Assembly: GCA_030426765.1 (NCBI GenBank)
Contig: JAUHXV010000025.1
Location: forward strand, 1 to 45,167
DNA: 45,167 bases
Direction of reading: 5' to 3'
From: Bacteroidia bacterium
GTDB lineage: Bacteria; Bacteroidota; Bacteroidia; Chitinophagales; Saprospiraceae
Shown here: one piece after another, positions 15,618-25,267 of the stretch
Position numbering within the stretch: the first letter of the stretch is position 1
Layout: the number at the start of each line of letters is the position of its first letter
Position numbers and translations under genes: made by a program
Notes under the pieces: generated by a model
Databases searched by the model: none
What the model saw: only the letters and a program-made list of their open reading frames with translations
Told to the model about the DNA's origin: nothing

Positions 15618-18600
15618 TTAGTTAAACAAATAGCGAACACCCAGACGCATTCTCCAGCGAGAAGATGTTCCGGCGATGTTAAACGCATCTTTTCCAGTAG
15701 CATCACCTAAACGGTAAGAAAACCTAGGTGTCGTTCCATCTGCCTCATATCCATCGAGTTGATACAGGTGGAAATTGTTAAAGTCACTTCCCGGAGTCAG
15801 GTAGAAAGCACCCCAGTCCTTATTGAGCAAGTTCGCTACGTTCAGGATATCAAATGAAATTTGTAGCCGGTGAAGATTTCCTCCCAGATCAGCACCGATA
15901 TCCTGTCTAATGACGAGATTGAAAACAGAGTTGAACGGCGCATGTGATCCATTTTTCTCTACATATTCTCCTCTACGGGAACTCAAACCTTCATCAGATT
16001 CAATCATTGCGTTAAGGTTAGCCCACTGCTCTTCAACTGTGACAGTTTGTCCACCTGCAGAATATTCCACGAGGTTGATATCATTCATGTCCCTCGGCAC
16101 ATACACCAGACTTCGGTTTCGGCTGGTACTACCGGTTTCGTTATTGACATTTCGACCATTACTTCCGCCAATGACATATGAGAAAGCTTCACCGGACTGC
16201 CCGTTGTAGAACAACGAAACGGAAGTAGCTGTCCCTTTAGACCATTCTTTTCTATAGGTAGCGTTTACGAGGAAACGATGGCCCATCGCATAATCTGAAC
16301 GACCGGTCACGGGTTCATTTCGTCCGTTGGTACTTATCTGACCTCGCCACTGAGAAGAGTTTTGAGAAGAAGTGCCGTCCTGGTTTGAATACGCATCACC
16401 AAAGTTGTAGGCGAAATAAGCATTAAAACTCTTACTAAATTCTTTAGCAACAGAAGCTGTGATGTTTACCGTGTGGCCTTCACTCGTATTTGAGGCGAGA
16501 TATACGCCGGCACCATACCGACTATCTATACTGGTTCGTGTATACACGGTACGAATGTCGTTTGGTGTTGTCCATTCTTTGCTATCTGTTTTGTCGTTGT
16601 TGATATTCGTGTAAATAATATTATTAAGTGTCTTTGTGTACAATACTTCGAGAGATGTTTCCCATCCGCCGGCAAACTTGTGATCAATCGCCAGGTTAGT
16701 TTTAAACATCTGAGGGTATTTAAAATCTGCGGTAAACAAATCGACCTGACCATTTGGCACACTGAAGTTAGGATTGGTGTACTGATTATTCGGATCAGCA
16801 ATAAACGGAATACTGTCCTCCGGGAAAGAAAGATCGTCCTGATCCACACTTCCGATGGTCAAACCATTGTTGGTAAACATTCCTCCCGGCCATACAAACG
16901 GAATTCGGCTGGTAAAGATCCCTACCCCTCCGCGAAGGATGGTATTTCTTGATCCATCAAAGGCATATTCAAAGCCAATTCTTGGCGAGAACATCAGTTG
17001 GCCATCCGGAGCAACACCTGATTGAACACCATTGGCAATCGGATACTGGGCCTGCATTTTCGGTAAGGCAACCATATTCAGTGTATCGTCCGTTGCAGGG
17101 TCTGTTGTGATCACAGGAATATCAAGGCGCAGACCTCCAGTCAAGGTCAGTCTTGGGGTAACCGTCCACTGATCCTGCACATAGAATCCGAGTTGCATCG
17201 CATTAAATTCAGCTGCTGCATTGGAGTTATCCCCGGTGACATCATCCACCAGAGAATAGGATCGATCATACTCATACGCAAATCCATCCATCAGGCTGCT
17301 AATACTACTGAAGCGATATGAACCAAAATTCTGTCGGATAAATACATTGTTAAATGAGTAAAACTCATTGTGCGTACCAAATGTAAAGGTGTGGTTGCCT
17401 TTATAGAGTTTGAAGTTGTCCGTCAGTGTAAATGTTGATTGATCCAGCAAGTTACCTGTGGAGAACTCTTCTGTACCCATTTGAATAGTACCTCCGGAAA
17501 CATCATCAATATAGATGTAAGGGAAGTCAGATCCAATTGTTCCGCGATCATCCTTCACAGTCGTGTAGCCAATGATCAACTCATTTGATGTGGTAGAAGA
17601 TAATCTGGATTGTAGTTCAAGAGCTGAAGAGTTTGTTGTGCTTGGAAAATACACACCGTTGTTGGAATAGTTAATCGTCGTTGAACTTCCTCCATTGCGG
17701 TTGTACTGCTCCGCTTTAGTATACTGGTGACGTAACGTCAAACGGTGTTTGTCACTCAGATTAAAATCTAATTTTCCAAATAATTTCAGGCCTTCCAAAT
17801 CATCTGATGTTGATCCAAATTCGCCTGGATCATATCCGTAGGTATCCATCATAAATTGACGGAGATTGTTTAAGTCTGCATCGGTTGCACGACCATTAGG
17901 CTGACCATCCGTCAGATTGTATTGCTCGGTGTTAAATGGGACAGGTGTTTCATCTTTTTGAATTTCAGCATTCACAAAAAAGAAGATTTTATCCTTTTTA
18001 ATTGCGCCCCCTAAAGATGCACCATAGGTAGCTTTGCTAAATTCATCCAGCTTTGTTCTGTCATCATCATCGTAATCTTCACCAAAAAGACGCTCAGCCA
18101 ACTTACCGTTAGTCTTACCAGCCAGATTTTCATTCTGCATGAAGTAATACGCTGTACCAAACATTTCGTTTTTTCCGGATTTCGTCACCGCGTTGATACC
18201 ACCGCCGGCGAATCCGCCCTGAGTGACATCATACGGAGAAACCACTACCTGAAACTGATCGATGATGTCAATACTAAACGGGGAAATTCCTGTTTGGCCT
18301 CCGTTGGTACCTGATCCTGCCAGGCCAAATACATCATTATTGACAGCCCCATCGATATAGATCGCATTGTAGCGATTGTTGATCCCCGCGATACTCAAAC
18401 CGTCACTTGACGTACTGACAGTCTGCGGAGAAAGGCGTAGGTAGTCAAACGGATCCCGGTTGAGCGATGGCACTTCATCCAGTCTTTCAGCATCGATTTG
18501 TGTACTGGTTCCGGCTGTTTGTCCAATGACACCCGCGGCGGCTACCACCGTAACAGCTTCGAGGGCATAATCACTTTCTTCCAGCATGTAGTCACGTCGG

Positions 18601-18899
18601 AAAACCTCACCAAGGCGAAGTTGCACCCCTTCGACGGTGACTTCTCCGTATCCGGTATATGAAACGGTGACTTTGTAAGGTCCTCCTACTTTCATACCTG
18701 GAATACGATAGTTGCCTTCCAGGTCGGTCGCCGCCCCGAAGGTAGTTCCTGTAGGTCCGTGAACCGCCACTACGTTGGCACCTATCAAAGGAGTACCATC
18801 CGGGCCATTCACGATTCCTCTCATTTCACTGGTGGTAGAGCCCTGCCCTACAACTGTAAATGAGAGAGTTAAGCAAAAAGCGAGTAATAATAATCTCAT
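15618..18899 (-). CDS. Oar-like TonB-dependent outer-membrane receptor
   Basis: A 1093-residue outer-membrane protein. The ATG at 18899 is chosen because it begins the signal peptide MRLLLLAFCLTLSFTVVGQ; the frame is open to 19028 but that extension is not a signal sequence. Residues about 25-110 are a carboxypeptidase-regulatory-like beta domain (MRGIVNGPDGTPLIGANV...TDLEGNYRI), followed by a plug domain (about 130-270; AIYIDGAVNNDVFGL) and a long beta-barrel ending in an aromatic residue pattern (MRLGVRYLF). The architecture and size match the Oar/CarboxypepD-reg TonB-dependent family, known for large-substrate uptake and surface function. No SusD partner is adjacent, which argues against a polysaccharide utilisation locus. 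The substrate is unknown. Confidence 0.9.
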   Translation of the reverse strand: MRLLLLAFCLTLSFTVVGQGSTTSEMRGIVNGPDGTPLIGANVVAVHGPTGTTFGAATDLEGNYRIPGMKVGGPYKVTVSYTGYGEVTVEGVQLRLGEVFRRDYMLEESDYALEAVTVVAAAGVIGQTAGTSTQIDAERLDEVPSLNRDPFDYLRLSPQTVSTSSDGLSIAGINNRYNAIYIDGAVNNDVFGLAGSGTNGGQTGISPFSIDIIDQFQVVVSPYDVTQGGFAGGGINAVTKSGKNEMFGTAYYFMQNENLAGKTNGKLAERLFGEDYDDDDRTKLDEFSKATYGASLGGAIKKDKIFFFVNAEIQKDETPVPFNTEQYNLTDGQPNGRATDADLNNLRQFMMDTYGYDPGEFGSTSDDLEGLKLFGKLDFNLSDKHRLTLRHQYTKAEQYNRNGGSSTTINYSNNGVYFPSTTNSSALELQSRLSSTTSNELIIGYTTVKDDRGTIGSDFPYIYIDDVSGGTIQMGTEEFSTGNLLDQSTFTLTDNFKLYKGNHTFTFGTHNEFYSFNNVFIRQNFGSYRFSSISSLMDGFAYEYDRSYSLVDDVTGDNSNAAAEFNAMQLGFYVQDQWTVTPRLTLTGGLRLDIPVITTDPATDDTLNMVALPKMQAQYPIANGVQSGVAPDGQLMFSPRIGFEYAFDGSRNTILRGGVGIFTSRIPFVWPGGMFTNNGLTIGSVDQDDLSFPEDSIPFIADPNNQYTNPNFSVPNGQVDLFTADFKYPQMFKTNLAIDHKFAGGWETSLEVLYTKTLNNIIYTNINNDKTDSKEWTTPNDIRTVYTRTSIDSRYGAGVYLASNTSEGHTVNITASVAKEFSKSFNAYFAYNFGDAYSNQDGTSSQNSSQWRGQISTNGRNEPVTGRSDYAMGHRFLVNATYRKEWSKGTATSVSLFYNGQSGEAFSYVIGGSNGRNVNNETGSTSRNRSLVYVPRDMNDINLVEYSAGGQTVTVEEQWANLNAMIESDEGLSSRRGEYVEKNGSHAPFNSVFNLVIRQDIGADLGGNLHRLQISFDILNVANLLNKDWGAFYLTPGSDFNNFHLYQLDGYEADGTTPRFSYRLGDATGKDAFNIAGTSSRWRMRLGVRYLFN

Positions 18900-19062
18900 A
18901 TTCAATAATTTATACGGGTGAATTAAAGTCACGAATGTAGATTTCAGGAAGTACTTGGTTGTACTTTTCCGGGATAATTTATTGTAAACAAAAATGTCAG
19001 TCATCAGGCAAAACTTCATTTCCTGCATTCTGACAAATATAAATTATTAATATAGATATTCT

Positions 19063-19980
19063 TTATATATGGGGAAGAAAGTTTTCCGCAATCATACACC
19101 GAACGCTGCCTCCACCGACAGATTCTATCGTCCGAATGTCTCCGGAGATGATCCGGGCATATTTTTCAATGGCGGCAACTTGTTCTTTATCAAGGATTTG
19201 ACGGGCAGCAGCGGACATTACCATCAATTGCTCTCCATCCTGATTGCGAACGGCTAACATATTTCCGGCAAAGGAACCAATTTGTTCTCGGCTCAGCTCC
19301 ACTACTTCTCTTCCACCTGCGGCAAGGTTATTACGGAGCGCATTCCGCTCTGATTGATTGACGATATCCAGTGAAACGACACAAACCCCCTCACCGATCG
19401 CCATCATGACATTGGTATGATACACTTCCTGTTGGTCATACATAGCGATGAATGTAAAGGGTGTGTAACCCATTTTTTCACACCAAACCTCCAGCACACC
19501 TCGATCTGTTCTGGGGCTCAGACACGCATAGGCGACTTTGTTGACCCGATCGAGCACCATACTTCCGGTGCCTTCGAGGAATAAACCCTGAGATTCAAAG
19601 TACTCCATGGCAAGGTGTTCTTTCACCTTATAATGACGCGCCAGATGTTGAATGATCTCCACTCTTCTCTCCGGCCTTCGCAGAGGCGAAAAAATGGGAT
19701 AGGTGACTACCAGCCCATTGTCATGAAGGGATAACCAGTTGTTAGGAAAAATAGCATCCGGTTTAGCCGGATCAGAGGTATCCTGGATGACTTCTACCAC
19801 AATGCCTTCTGCTCGAAGGATTTGTACGAGGTTGTCAAACTCATTGATGGCCCTTTGGATGATGGTTTCTTTACCTGAGACCGGCTTATTTTGAAAGGTA
19901 TTGTTTTCAGCTGTTTCCACATTATACCCAAAGGCGGCAGGCCGCACCATGACGATATGAGAAGAGGTCTGAGCTGACAT
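19063..19980 (-). CDS. ctlX: Citrulline hydrolase-like amidinohydrolase CtlX
   Basis: A 305-residue member of the guanidino-group-modifying (arginine deiminase/DDAH) superfamily, closest to the CtlX type. Seen are FPNNW (substrate-binding Asp/Asn loop), EGTGSMVLD with the conserved Glu, YHTNVMM with the catalytic His, and GGGSVRCM with the nucleophile Cys295 close to the C-terminus. CtlX-type enzymes are linked to citrulline use in Bacteroidota. The gene has its own start region: a 7-of-8 -7 element (TACCTTTA, 20009-20002 on the minus strand) lies about 20 bases upstream. It is upstream of, and on the same strand as, the receptor gene, 163 bases away. Confidence 0.85.
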   Translation of the reverse strand: MSAQTSSHIVMVRPAAFGYNVETAENNTFQNKPVSGKETIIQRAINEFDNLVQILRAEGIVVEVIQDTSDPAKPDAIFPNNWLSLHDNGLVVTYPIFSPLRRPERRVEIIQHLARHYKVKEHLAMEYFESQGLFLEGTGSMVLDRVNKVAYACLSPRTDRGVLEVWCEKMGYTPFTFIAMYDQQEVYHTNVMMAIGEGVCVVSLDIVNQSERNALRNNLAAGGREVVELSREQIGSFAGNMLAVRNQDGEQLMVMSAAARQILDKEQVAAIEKYARIISGDIRTIESVGGGSVRCMIAENFLPHI

Positions 19981-20120
19981 ACAAAGGCATTTTTCGCGGG
20001 GTAAAGGTAGTCTTTGCGATGGGTTAATTCCTGAATCCCCGGAATAAAATCAGGACTTTTTTCACCCTCCGTTTTACCATGGACAAGGGGCCGGAACCAA
20101 CGCATTCCTCCCTTCTTCAT

Positions 20121-20128
20121 TATGTTTG
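20121..20128 (+). promoter_or_regulatory. -7 promoter element of the oligopeptidase gene
   Basis: TATGTTTG matches the consensus TAnnTTTG exactly. It lies 36 bases before the ATG at 20165, giving a leader of about 30 bases. A clear -33 TTTG is not visible about 19 bases upstream, so confidence is moderate. Confidence 0.5.
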
Positions 20129-20164
20129 CAGCATATGACCACCAGATTGTAAAATCCCCGATTT

Positions 20165-22276
20165 ATGTCCAACAAAATCAGGCCCTTATTCAACCCTGAC
20201 CTTTTACCTCCTGTAGCTTATCAAAGGCCAAAGAAACTAACCGCGCATGGAGATGAGCGAATCGACCCGTACTACTGGCTCAACGACCGGGAAAATCCGG
20301 AAGTACTGGACTACCTGGAAGCAGAAAACGAATATCAGGCTCAGATGATGGCACATCTCAAGGACTTTGAAAGATCCCTGTATGATGAAATTATTGCCCG
20401 TATCAAACAAACCGACATGTCTGTGCCATATATGTATAACGGCTACTATTACATTACCCGCTATGAAGCAGGCCAGGAATATCCGATCTATACCCGGAAA
20501 GAAGGTGCGTTGGACGCCCCTGAGCAAATACTGCTCGATGTCAATGAACTCGCAAAGGGTCATGCCTTTTTTGCTATCGGAGGGCAAAGCATCAGTCCGG
20601 ATAATCGGTATCTGGTATATGGAGAAGACACCGTCAGCCGTCGAATCTATACACTGCGCATAAAGGACCTTGTCTCAGGAGAATGGCTTGAAGAAAATAT
20701 CCCAAATACCGGAGGACATGCTGCCTGGGCTTCGGACAACAAAACCTTTTTTTACAGTGTAAAGGATGATGCGCTGAGACCGTATCAGATTTGGAAACAC
20801 AGAGTTGGCACCCAACCCTCTGACGACGTACTGATCTACGAAGAAAAAGATGAAACATTCCGCACCTATGTGTACAAAACTAAATCCCGAAAATTTCTGG
20901 TGATCGGATCCTCCTCTACCCTGACGGATGAGTACAGGATTCTGGATGCCACGACACCTGATGCCTCTTTCACGCTTTTCCAACCGCGCAAACGTGGCCT
21001 GGAATACAGCATTGCCCACCACGATGACATCTGGTATATCCGGACCAACAAAAATGCATTGAACTTCCGCCTCATGAAAACGCCTTTGACGGAGACCACG
21101 TCCGAAGCCTGGCAGGAAGTGATCCCACATCGGGAAGACGTGCTATTGGAGGATGTGGAAGTTTTTAAAAACTACCTGGTGCTCTCGGAACGAAAAGCAG
21201 GTCTTACCCAATTTCGCGTCATAAACGATACAGGCGAATCGCATACCATCCCCTTTGCTGAAGAGGCTTACCTCGCCTTTACTTCCGTCAATCCTGAGTT
21301 TGATTCAAACACGCTGCGCTTCAGTTATCAGTCCATGACGACGCCCAACTCTACATTTGATTACCACATGGAAACGCGTGAGAAAAAACTTCTCAAGCAA
21401 CAGGAAGTGCCGGGTGGTTTCGATGCAAACGACTACCTGAGCAAACGAATCATGGTGACCTCTGCAGGAGGTGTTCAGGTGCCTGTTTCTATTGTGTACC
21501 ACAAGTCCACACGGATTGATGGAACTGCGCCGTGTCTTTTATATGGGTATGGTTCCTATGGGGCAAGTATGGACCCGGGTTTCAGCATTACGCGTCTAAG
21601 CCTGCTTAACAGAGGGTTTGTCTATGCCATCGCTCATATTCGGGGAGGGGAAGAAATGGGTCGACATTGGTATGAGCAGGGAAAGCTATTGCAGAAAAAA
21701 AACACCTTCATTGATTTCATTGAAGCCGGCAAAGCGCTTGTCAAAGGTGGATATGCCGCACCTCAAAAACTTTATGCAATGGGTGGTTCAGCAGGTGGTC
21801 TGCTCATGGGTGCAGTTATGAATATGGAACCTACTCTTTGGGCAGGAATTGTTGCGGCCGTTCCATTTGTCGACATAGTCACCACGATGCTGGACAATAG
21901 TATTCCCCTGACCACCGGAGAGTTTGATGAATGGGGAAACCCAAATGAAGCAGATTATTATCACTACATGAAAAGCTATTCTCCCTATGATAATATAGAG
22001 GCAAAGGCCTATCCACCGATGCTGGTCACAACCGGTCTTCACGATTCACAGGTGCAGTATTGGGAACCCGCAAAATGGGTAGCACGACTCAGAGCGTTAA
22101 AAACGGACCAGCATCCGCTTTTGCTGCACACCAATATGGATGCAGGGCATGGAGGAGCATCCGGACGCTTCAGACAATTTAAAGAAGTAGCACTCGCGTA
22201 TGCTTTTTTGCTGGATTTGGCCGGAAAAGTTTCGCCTGATCAATACACTTCTATAACGTCTGATAAATCTGAATAA
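20165..22276 (+). CDS. ptrB: Oligopeptidase B (S9A prolyl-oligopeptidase family)
   Basis: A 703-residue serine peptidase with an N-terminal seven-bladed propeller and a C-terminal alpha/beta-hydrolase domain. The catalytic triad is visible: Ser542 in GGSAGG, Asp627 in GLHDSQVQYWEP, and His662 in DAGHGG. The ERIDPYYWLNDRENPEVLDYLEAEN opening is typical of PtrB, which cuts after Arg or Lys in short peptides. No signal peptide is seen, so it is probably cytoplasmic or periplasmic by another route. Its 3' end overlaps the convergent glycosyltransferase gene by 26 bases. Confidence 0.93.
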   Translation: MSNKIRPLFNPDLLPPVAYQRPKKLTAHGDERIDPYYWLNDRENPEVLDYLEAENEYQAQMMAHLKDFERSLYDEIIARIKQTDMSVPYMYNGYYYITRYEAGQEYPIYTRKEGALDAPEQILLDVNELAKGHAFFAIGGQSISPDNRYLVYGEDTVSRRIYTLRIKDLVSGEWLEENIPNTGGHAAWASDNKTFFYSVKDDALRPYQIWKHRVGTQPSDDVLIYEEKDETFRTYVYKTKSRKFLVIGSSSTLTDEYRILDATTPDASFTLFQPRKRGLEYSIAHHDDIWYIRTNKNALNFRLMKTPLTETTSEAWQEVIPHREDVLLEDVEVFKNYLVLSERKAGLTQFRVINDTGESHTIPFAEEAYLAFTSVNPEFDSNTLRFSYQSMTTPNSTFDYHMETREKKLLKQQEVPGGFDANDYLSKRIMVTSAGGVQVPVSIVYHKSTRIDGTAPCLLYGYGSYGASMDPGFSITRLSLLNRGFVYAIAHIRGGEEMGRHWYEQGKLLQKKNTFIDFIEAGKALVKGGYAAPQKLYAMGGSAGGLLMGAVMNMEPTLWAGIVAAVPFVDIVTTMLDNSIPLTTGEFDEWGNPNEADYYHYMKSYSPYDNIEAKAYPPMLVTTGLHDSQVQYWEPAKWVARLRALKTDQHPLLLHTNMDAGHGGASGRFRQFKEVALAYAFLLDLAGKVSPDQYTSITSDKSE

Positions 22277-23360
22277 GCCTTTGCGATTCATTTTCCCAGG
22301 TAAATTCTGCTGAAGCCAGTTGACAGCCCTGAACCAATCCGAAATACACCTGGGGATGCTCATCGAGAAACTGTACAGCGCGAACAATGGCGTCCACATT
22401 CACTTCATCGATCAGCACCGCACAGGGATACTTGCTGACGATATGTTGGTATTCAGGATAGGCCATGTGAATGGAAGGCAAATGTGCGTGAATAGCATCA
22501 AAAAATTTGTTGGGCAGTGAGTAATAATCATTCAGACTCTCCCTCTCCCGAAGATTTATGCTGATGCGTGCTTGAGCCATCAGGTCAGGGAGTTTATCCG
22601 GATGCACCCATCCTAAAAAGCGTACCCGTTCTTCCAAACCTTGATCCCTCACCTGTTGCTTGAGTTGTTCCGTTATATCCCCTTCACCCGCCAACCAAAA
22701 AGTCCAGTCTGCTAATTGCCGCATTGCATTTATACATGCTTCTAACCCACGACCTACATTAAGGGCACCCTGATACAAAATAACCTTTTCACGATGGATA
22801 TGATCATCTGCCTTTTGATCAGAAAAAGGATCCACCGGAGCTATATTACGGATTACATCAAACGCAACCCCATACACTTTCCCCATGAGATTGGCTAATT
22901 CTGCTCCGACCGTATATCGAGTGTCAAACCGAGGTATTGTCATTCTCCCAATCCATTGCCAAACAGCCTTGATAATCGGGCGATGGGTCAGCTCGGGTAC
23001 TTCTGAAAAATATTCGTGTGCATCATACACGGTTTTCTTTCCGCGAAGCTTTGAAGACATGATCACAGGCAGCGCTGTATCCAGGTCACATGCACAGGCA
23101 ATATCAAAACGAAGTCTGAGCAGATAAAAAAACAAACGGATATTGTATTCTTTATAAAAAAGAAATCCTTTGTTGAAAAAACACCTGATGCGGTGCGTTT
23201 GAAAATGCCCCGGTGTAAATGCAGCAGACGTTTTAAGCAACCTGCCTGTCAGTGTCACATTGAAACCAGCATCGACCAGTGCCGTACATATTCTGTACAT
23301 ACGTCGATCATAGGTCAGATCATTTGTAACAGTCAGTACGATATGCTTGCGGTCACTCAA
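22251..23360 (-). CDS. Glycosyltransferase, GT4-like
   Basis: A 369-residue glycosyltransferase of GT-B fold. An N-terminal Rossmann-like region opens KHIVLTVTNDLTYDRRMYR; the C-terminal half has LYQGALNVGRGLE, FWLAGEGD and VRFLGWVHPDKLPDL, followed by LPNKFFDAIHAHLP, where the family has its E-x7-E-like nucleotide-sugar-binding loop. Substrates cannot be named; such enzymes build surface polysaccharide or lipid-linked sugars. The only start is a TTG at 23360 that overlaps the recQ stop (TTGA), so it is translationally coupled to recQ. It ends 26 bases inside the convergent ptrB gene. Confidence 0.82.
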   Translation of the reverse strand: MSDRKHIVLTVTNDLTYDRRMYRICTALVDAGFNVTLTGRLLKTSAAFTPGHFQTHRIRCFFNKGFLFYKEYNIRLFFYLLRLRFDIACACDLDTALPVIMSSKLRGKKTVYDAHEYFSEVPELTHRPIIKAVWQWIGRMTIPRFDTRYTVGAELANLMGKVYGVAFDVIRNIAPVDPFSDQKADDHIHREKVILYQGALNVGRGLEACINAMRQLADWTFWLAGEGDITEQLKQQVRDQGLEERVRFLGWVHPDKLPDLMAQARISINLRERESLNDYYSLPNKFFDAIHAHLPSIHMAYPEYQHIVSKYPCAVLIDEVNVDAIVRAVQFLDEHPQVYFGLVQGCQLASAEFTWENESQRLIQIYQTL

Positions 23361-25246
23361 GAATTGCGGTAGATTTTATCCTCAATGATACTGATCTTAT
23401 TTTCATCCGCCAGAATCTTCAGTTCCTTTTTCACTGAAGACTGTTGCTCCGTCTTGTATTCTGCCAGAAAATCTTTAAGCGTGATTCCCTCCTTATCGGA
23501 CAGGGAACTGTATATTGTATGCTGCCAGTTTTGCGCGTCTCCTCCATCCTGCAAACACCGATCACAGCGTCCGCATGCCGTGGTATCCACTTCTGCAAAA
23601 TACTGTCTGATATACTCCTCCCGACAGACGATATCGTCCTGCAGGTAGTCAATCATAGACCGCAGACGGGCCAATGCACGTTCTTTCCTGAATGTATACC
23701 GCTCCTGGTCGATGGAGAAATTTGCCGCAGGCACACGCTCTCGCAGAAGTGTGATTTGTTGGCCGGAGCCAGCTTCCTGGTATTCGATCAAGCCTAATGC
23801 ATGAAGGCGAACAAGTTTCTTTTTTACCGCATCCGGTTTCCAATCGAGATGCGTGGCCAGTTGTTTTTCCCGGATGCGTACTGAAGTACTCCACAAGCCT
23901 TCATACGCCCTGAGTAATGCTTTGATAAACTGCTCCATATCAGGATCAGCCGTTTGCGTTTCAAATAGTGTCTGCACATCCGTCAGAATACGAACCCGAC
24001 TTCCTTTCAGGGCAGATTCATCCACTGCGATCCAGCCGTCTTTGGCCAGAATATCCAGCGAGGCATATACTTCAGCCATCGGCAATTTGTACACTGAAGC
24101 GAAATCGCGGATATCAAAAGGGAATGTGTCTCCCAACCCAGCACCGACTGCGAGATCCAGGAAGTTGTGGAGGGAAACATACACATTTCTGATCTGATCA
24201 ATCTCCGGAAAACTTTGTTCGACGCGCTTCACAAGCTGGTCCTGTGCGGAGGGATTTATGACCACCAGGCAATACGCTTTTTGCCCGTCTCTTCCGGCTC
24301 TCCCTGCCTCCTGATAATACTCTTCGATTCCGGTTGGCAAATCGTAGTGGACAACCATTCTGACATTGCTTTTATCCACGCCCATTCCAAACGCATTGGT
24401 CGCGACGATCACTTGCTTTTCATCTGCGATCCAGGCTTCCTGAACTCGATCTCTTTCCTTCAAAGTCATTCCTCCGTGATACGCTGTAGCACTAATCCCC
24501 AGCTTGTTTAGCCATTCAGCCAATTCAACACATTTCCTGCGATGTCTGGCATAGACAATCGCACTGCCTTTGGATTTTCGAAGGAGTCGTTCGACATAAT
24601 CGAGCTGATCCTGTCGGTGTATTACGTGATAATGGAGATTGTCTCGCGCGAAACTCCCTTTTACCAGTATTACATCTTTGAGATGAAGTTGTTGTGAAAT
24701 TTCATGGGTTACCTCTTTTGTGGCAGAAGCCGTCACTGCCAGAATAGGTACTTGCGGAAATATTTCGCGCAAACTGCCTGCTTCCAGATAAGCAGGTCGA
24801 AAATCATGACCCCATTGCGATATACAATGTGCCTCGTCTATCGCGATGAGTTTGACCGGCATGGCACCGGCTCGTTCCAGAAACATAGGTGTTTTCAATC
24901 GTTCCGGAGAGAGGTACAAGAGTCTGGTCCGGCCAAAACGGGCATTATCCAATGTGCGATCTATCGCGGTCGTTGACATTCCTGAATAAATTGCTTCAGC
25001 AGAAATTCCAAGCGACTTGAGCCGGCTCACCTGATCTTTCATCAACGCGATGAGGGGTGACACGACGATCGTGAGTCCTTCCAGCATCATAGCGGGAACC
25101 TGATAACAAAGGGACTTTCCTCCTCCGGTGGGGAGCAGCGCGAGCACATCCTTTCCGGAAGCAACATTTTCGATGATCTCCTTTTGGAGTGGTCTGAAGG
25201 CATCATAGCCCCAGTATTGCTTTAATATGCGTTCTGCTGTTTCCAA
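23357..25246 (-). CDS. recQ: ATP-dependent DNA helicase RecQ
   Basis: A 629-residue superfamily-2 3'-5' helicase. Walker A TGGGKS is at 40-45 and the DEAH box at 137-140. The aromatic-rich loop (SQWGHDFRPAY) follows. The RecQ C-terminal domain has four zinc cysteines (CREEYIRQYF...TACGRCDRC). A final HRDC domain is not evident; the C-terminus is instead a winged-helix-like tail. The only usable start is TTG at 25246, since a stop codon lies 6 codons upstream and no ATG precedes the Walker box. A 7-of-8 -7 element (TATTTTCG) is 8 bases before it, so the mRNA may be almost leaderless. RecQ acts in replication-fork repair and recombination. Confidence 0.92.
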   Translation of the reverse strand: METAERILKQYWGYDAFRPLQKEIIENVASGKDVLALLPTGGGKSLCYQVPAMMLEGLTIVVSPLIALMKDQVSRLKSLGISAEAIYSGMSTTAIDRTLDNARFGRTRLLYLSPERLKTPMFLERAGAMPVKLIAIDEAHCISQWGHDFRPAYLEAGSLREIFPQVPILAVTASATKEVTHEISQQLHLKDVILVKGSFARDNLHYHVIHRQDQLDYVERLLRKSKGSAIVYARHRRKCVELAEWLNKLGISATAYHGGMTLKERDRVQEAWIADEKQVIVATNAFGMGVDKSNVRMVVHYDLPTGIEEYYQEAGRAGRDGQKAYCLVVINPSAQDQLVKRVEQSFPEIDQIRNVYVSLHNFLDLAVGAGLGDTFPFDIRDFASVYKLPMAEVYASLDILAKDGWIAVDESALKGSRVRILTDVQTLFETQTADPDMEQFIKALLRAYEGLWSTSVRIREKQLATHLDWKPDAVKKKLVRLHALGLIEYQEAGSGQQITLLRERVPAANFSIDQERYTFRKERALARLRSMIDYLQDDIVCREEYIRQYFAEVDTTACGRCDRCLQDGGDAQNWQHTIYSSLSDKEGITLKDFLAEYKTEQQSSVKKELKILADENKISIIEDKIYRNS

Positions 25247-25267
25247 TAGATAACGAAAATAGGGTTA

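Noticed and set aside
18900-19028. N-terminal extension of the TonB-dependent receptor
   Set aside because: It would place the signal peptide 43 residues inside the protein; the ATG at 18899 gives a normal one.
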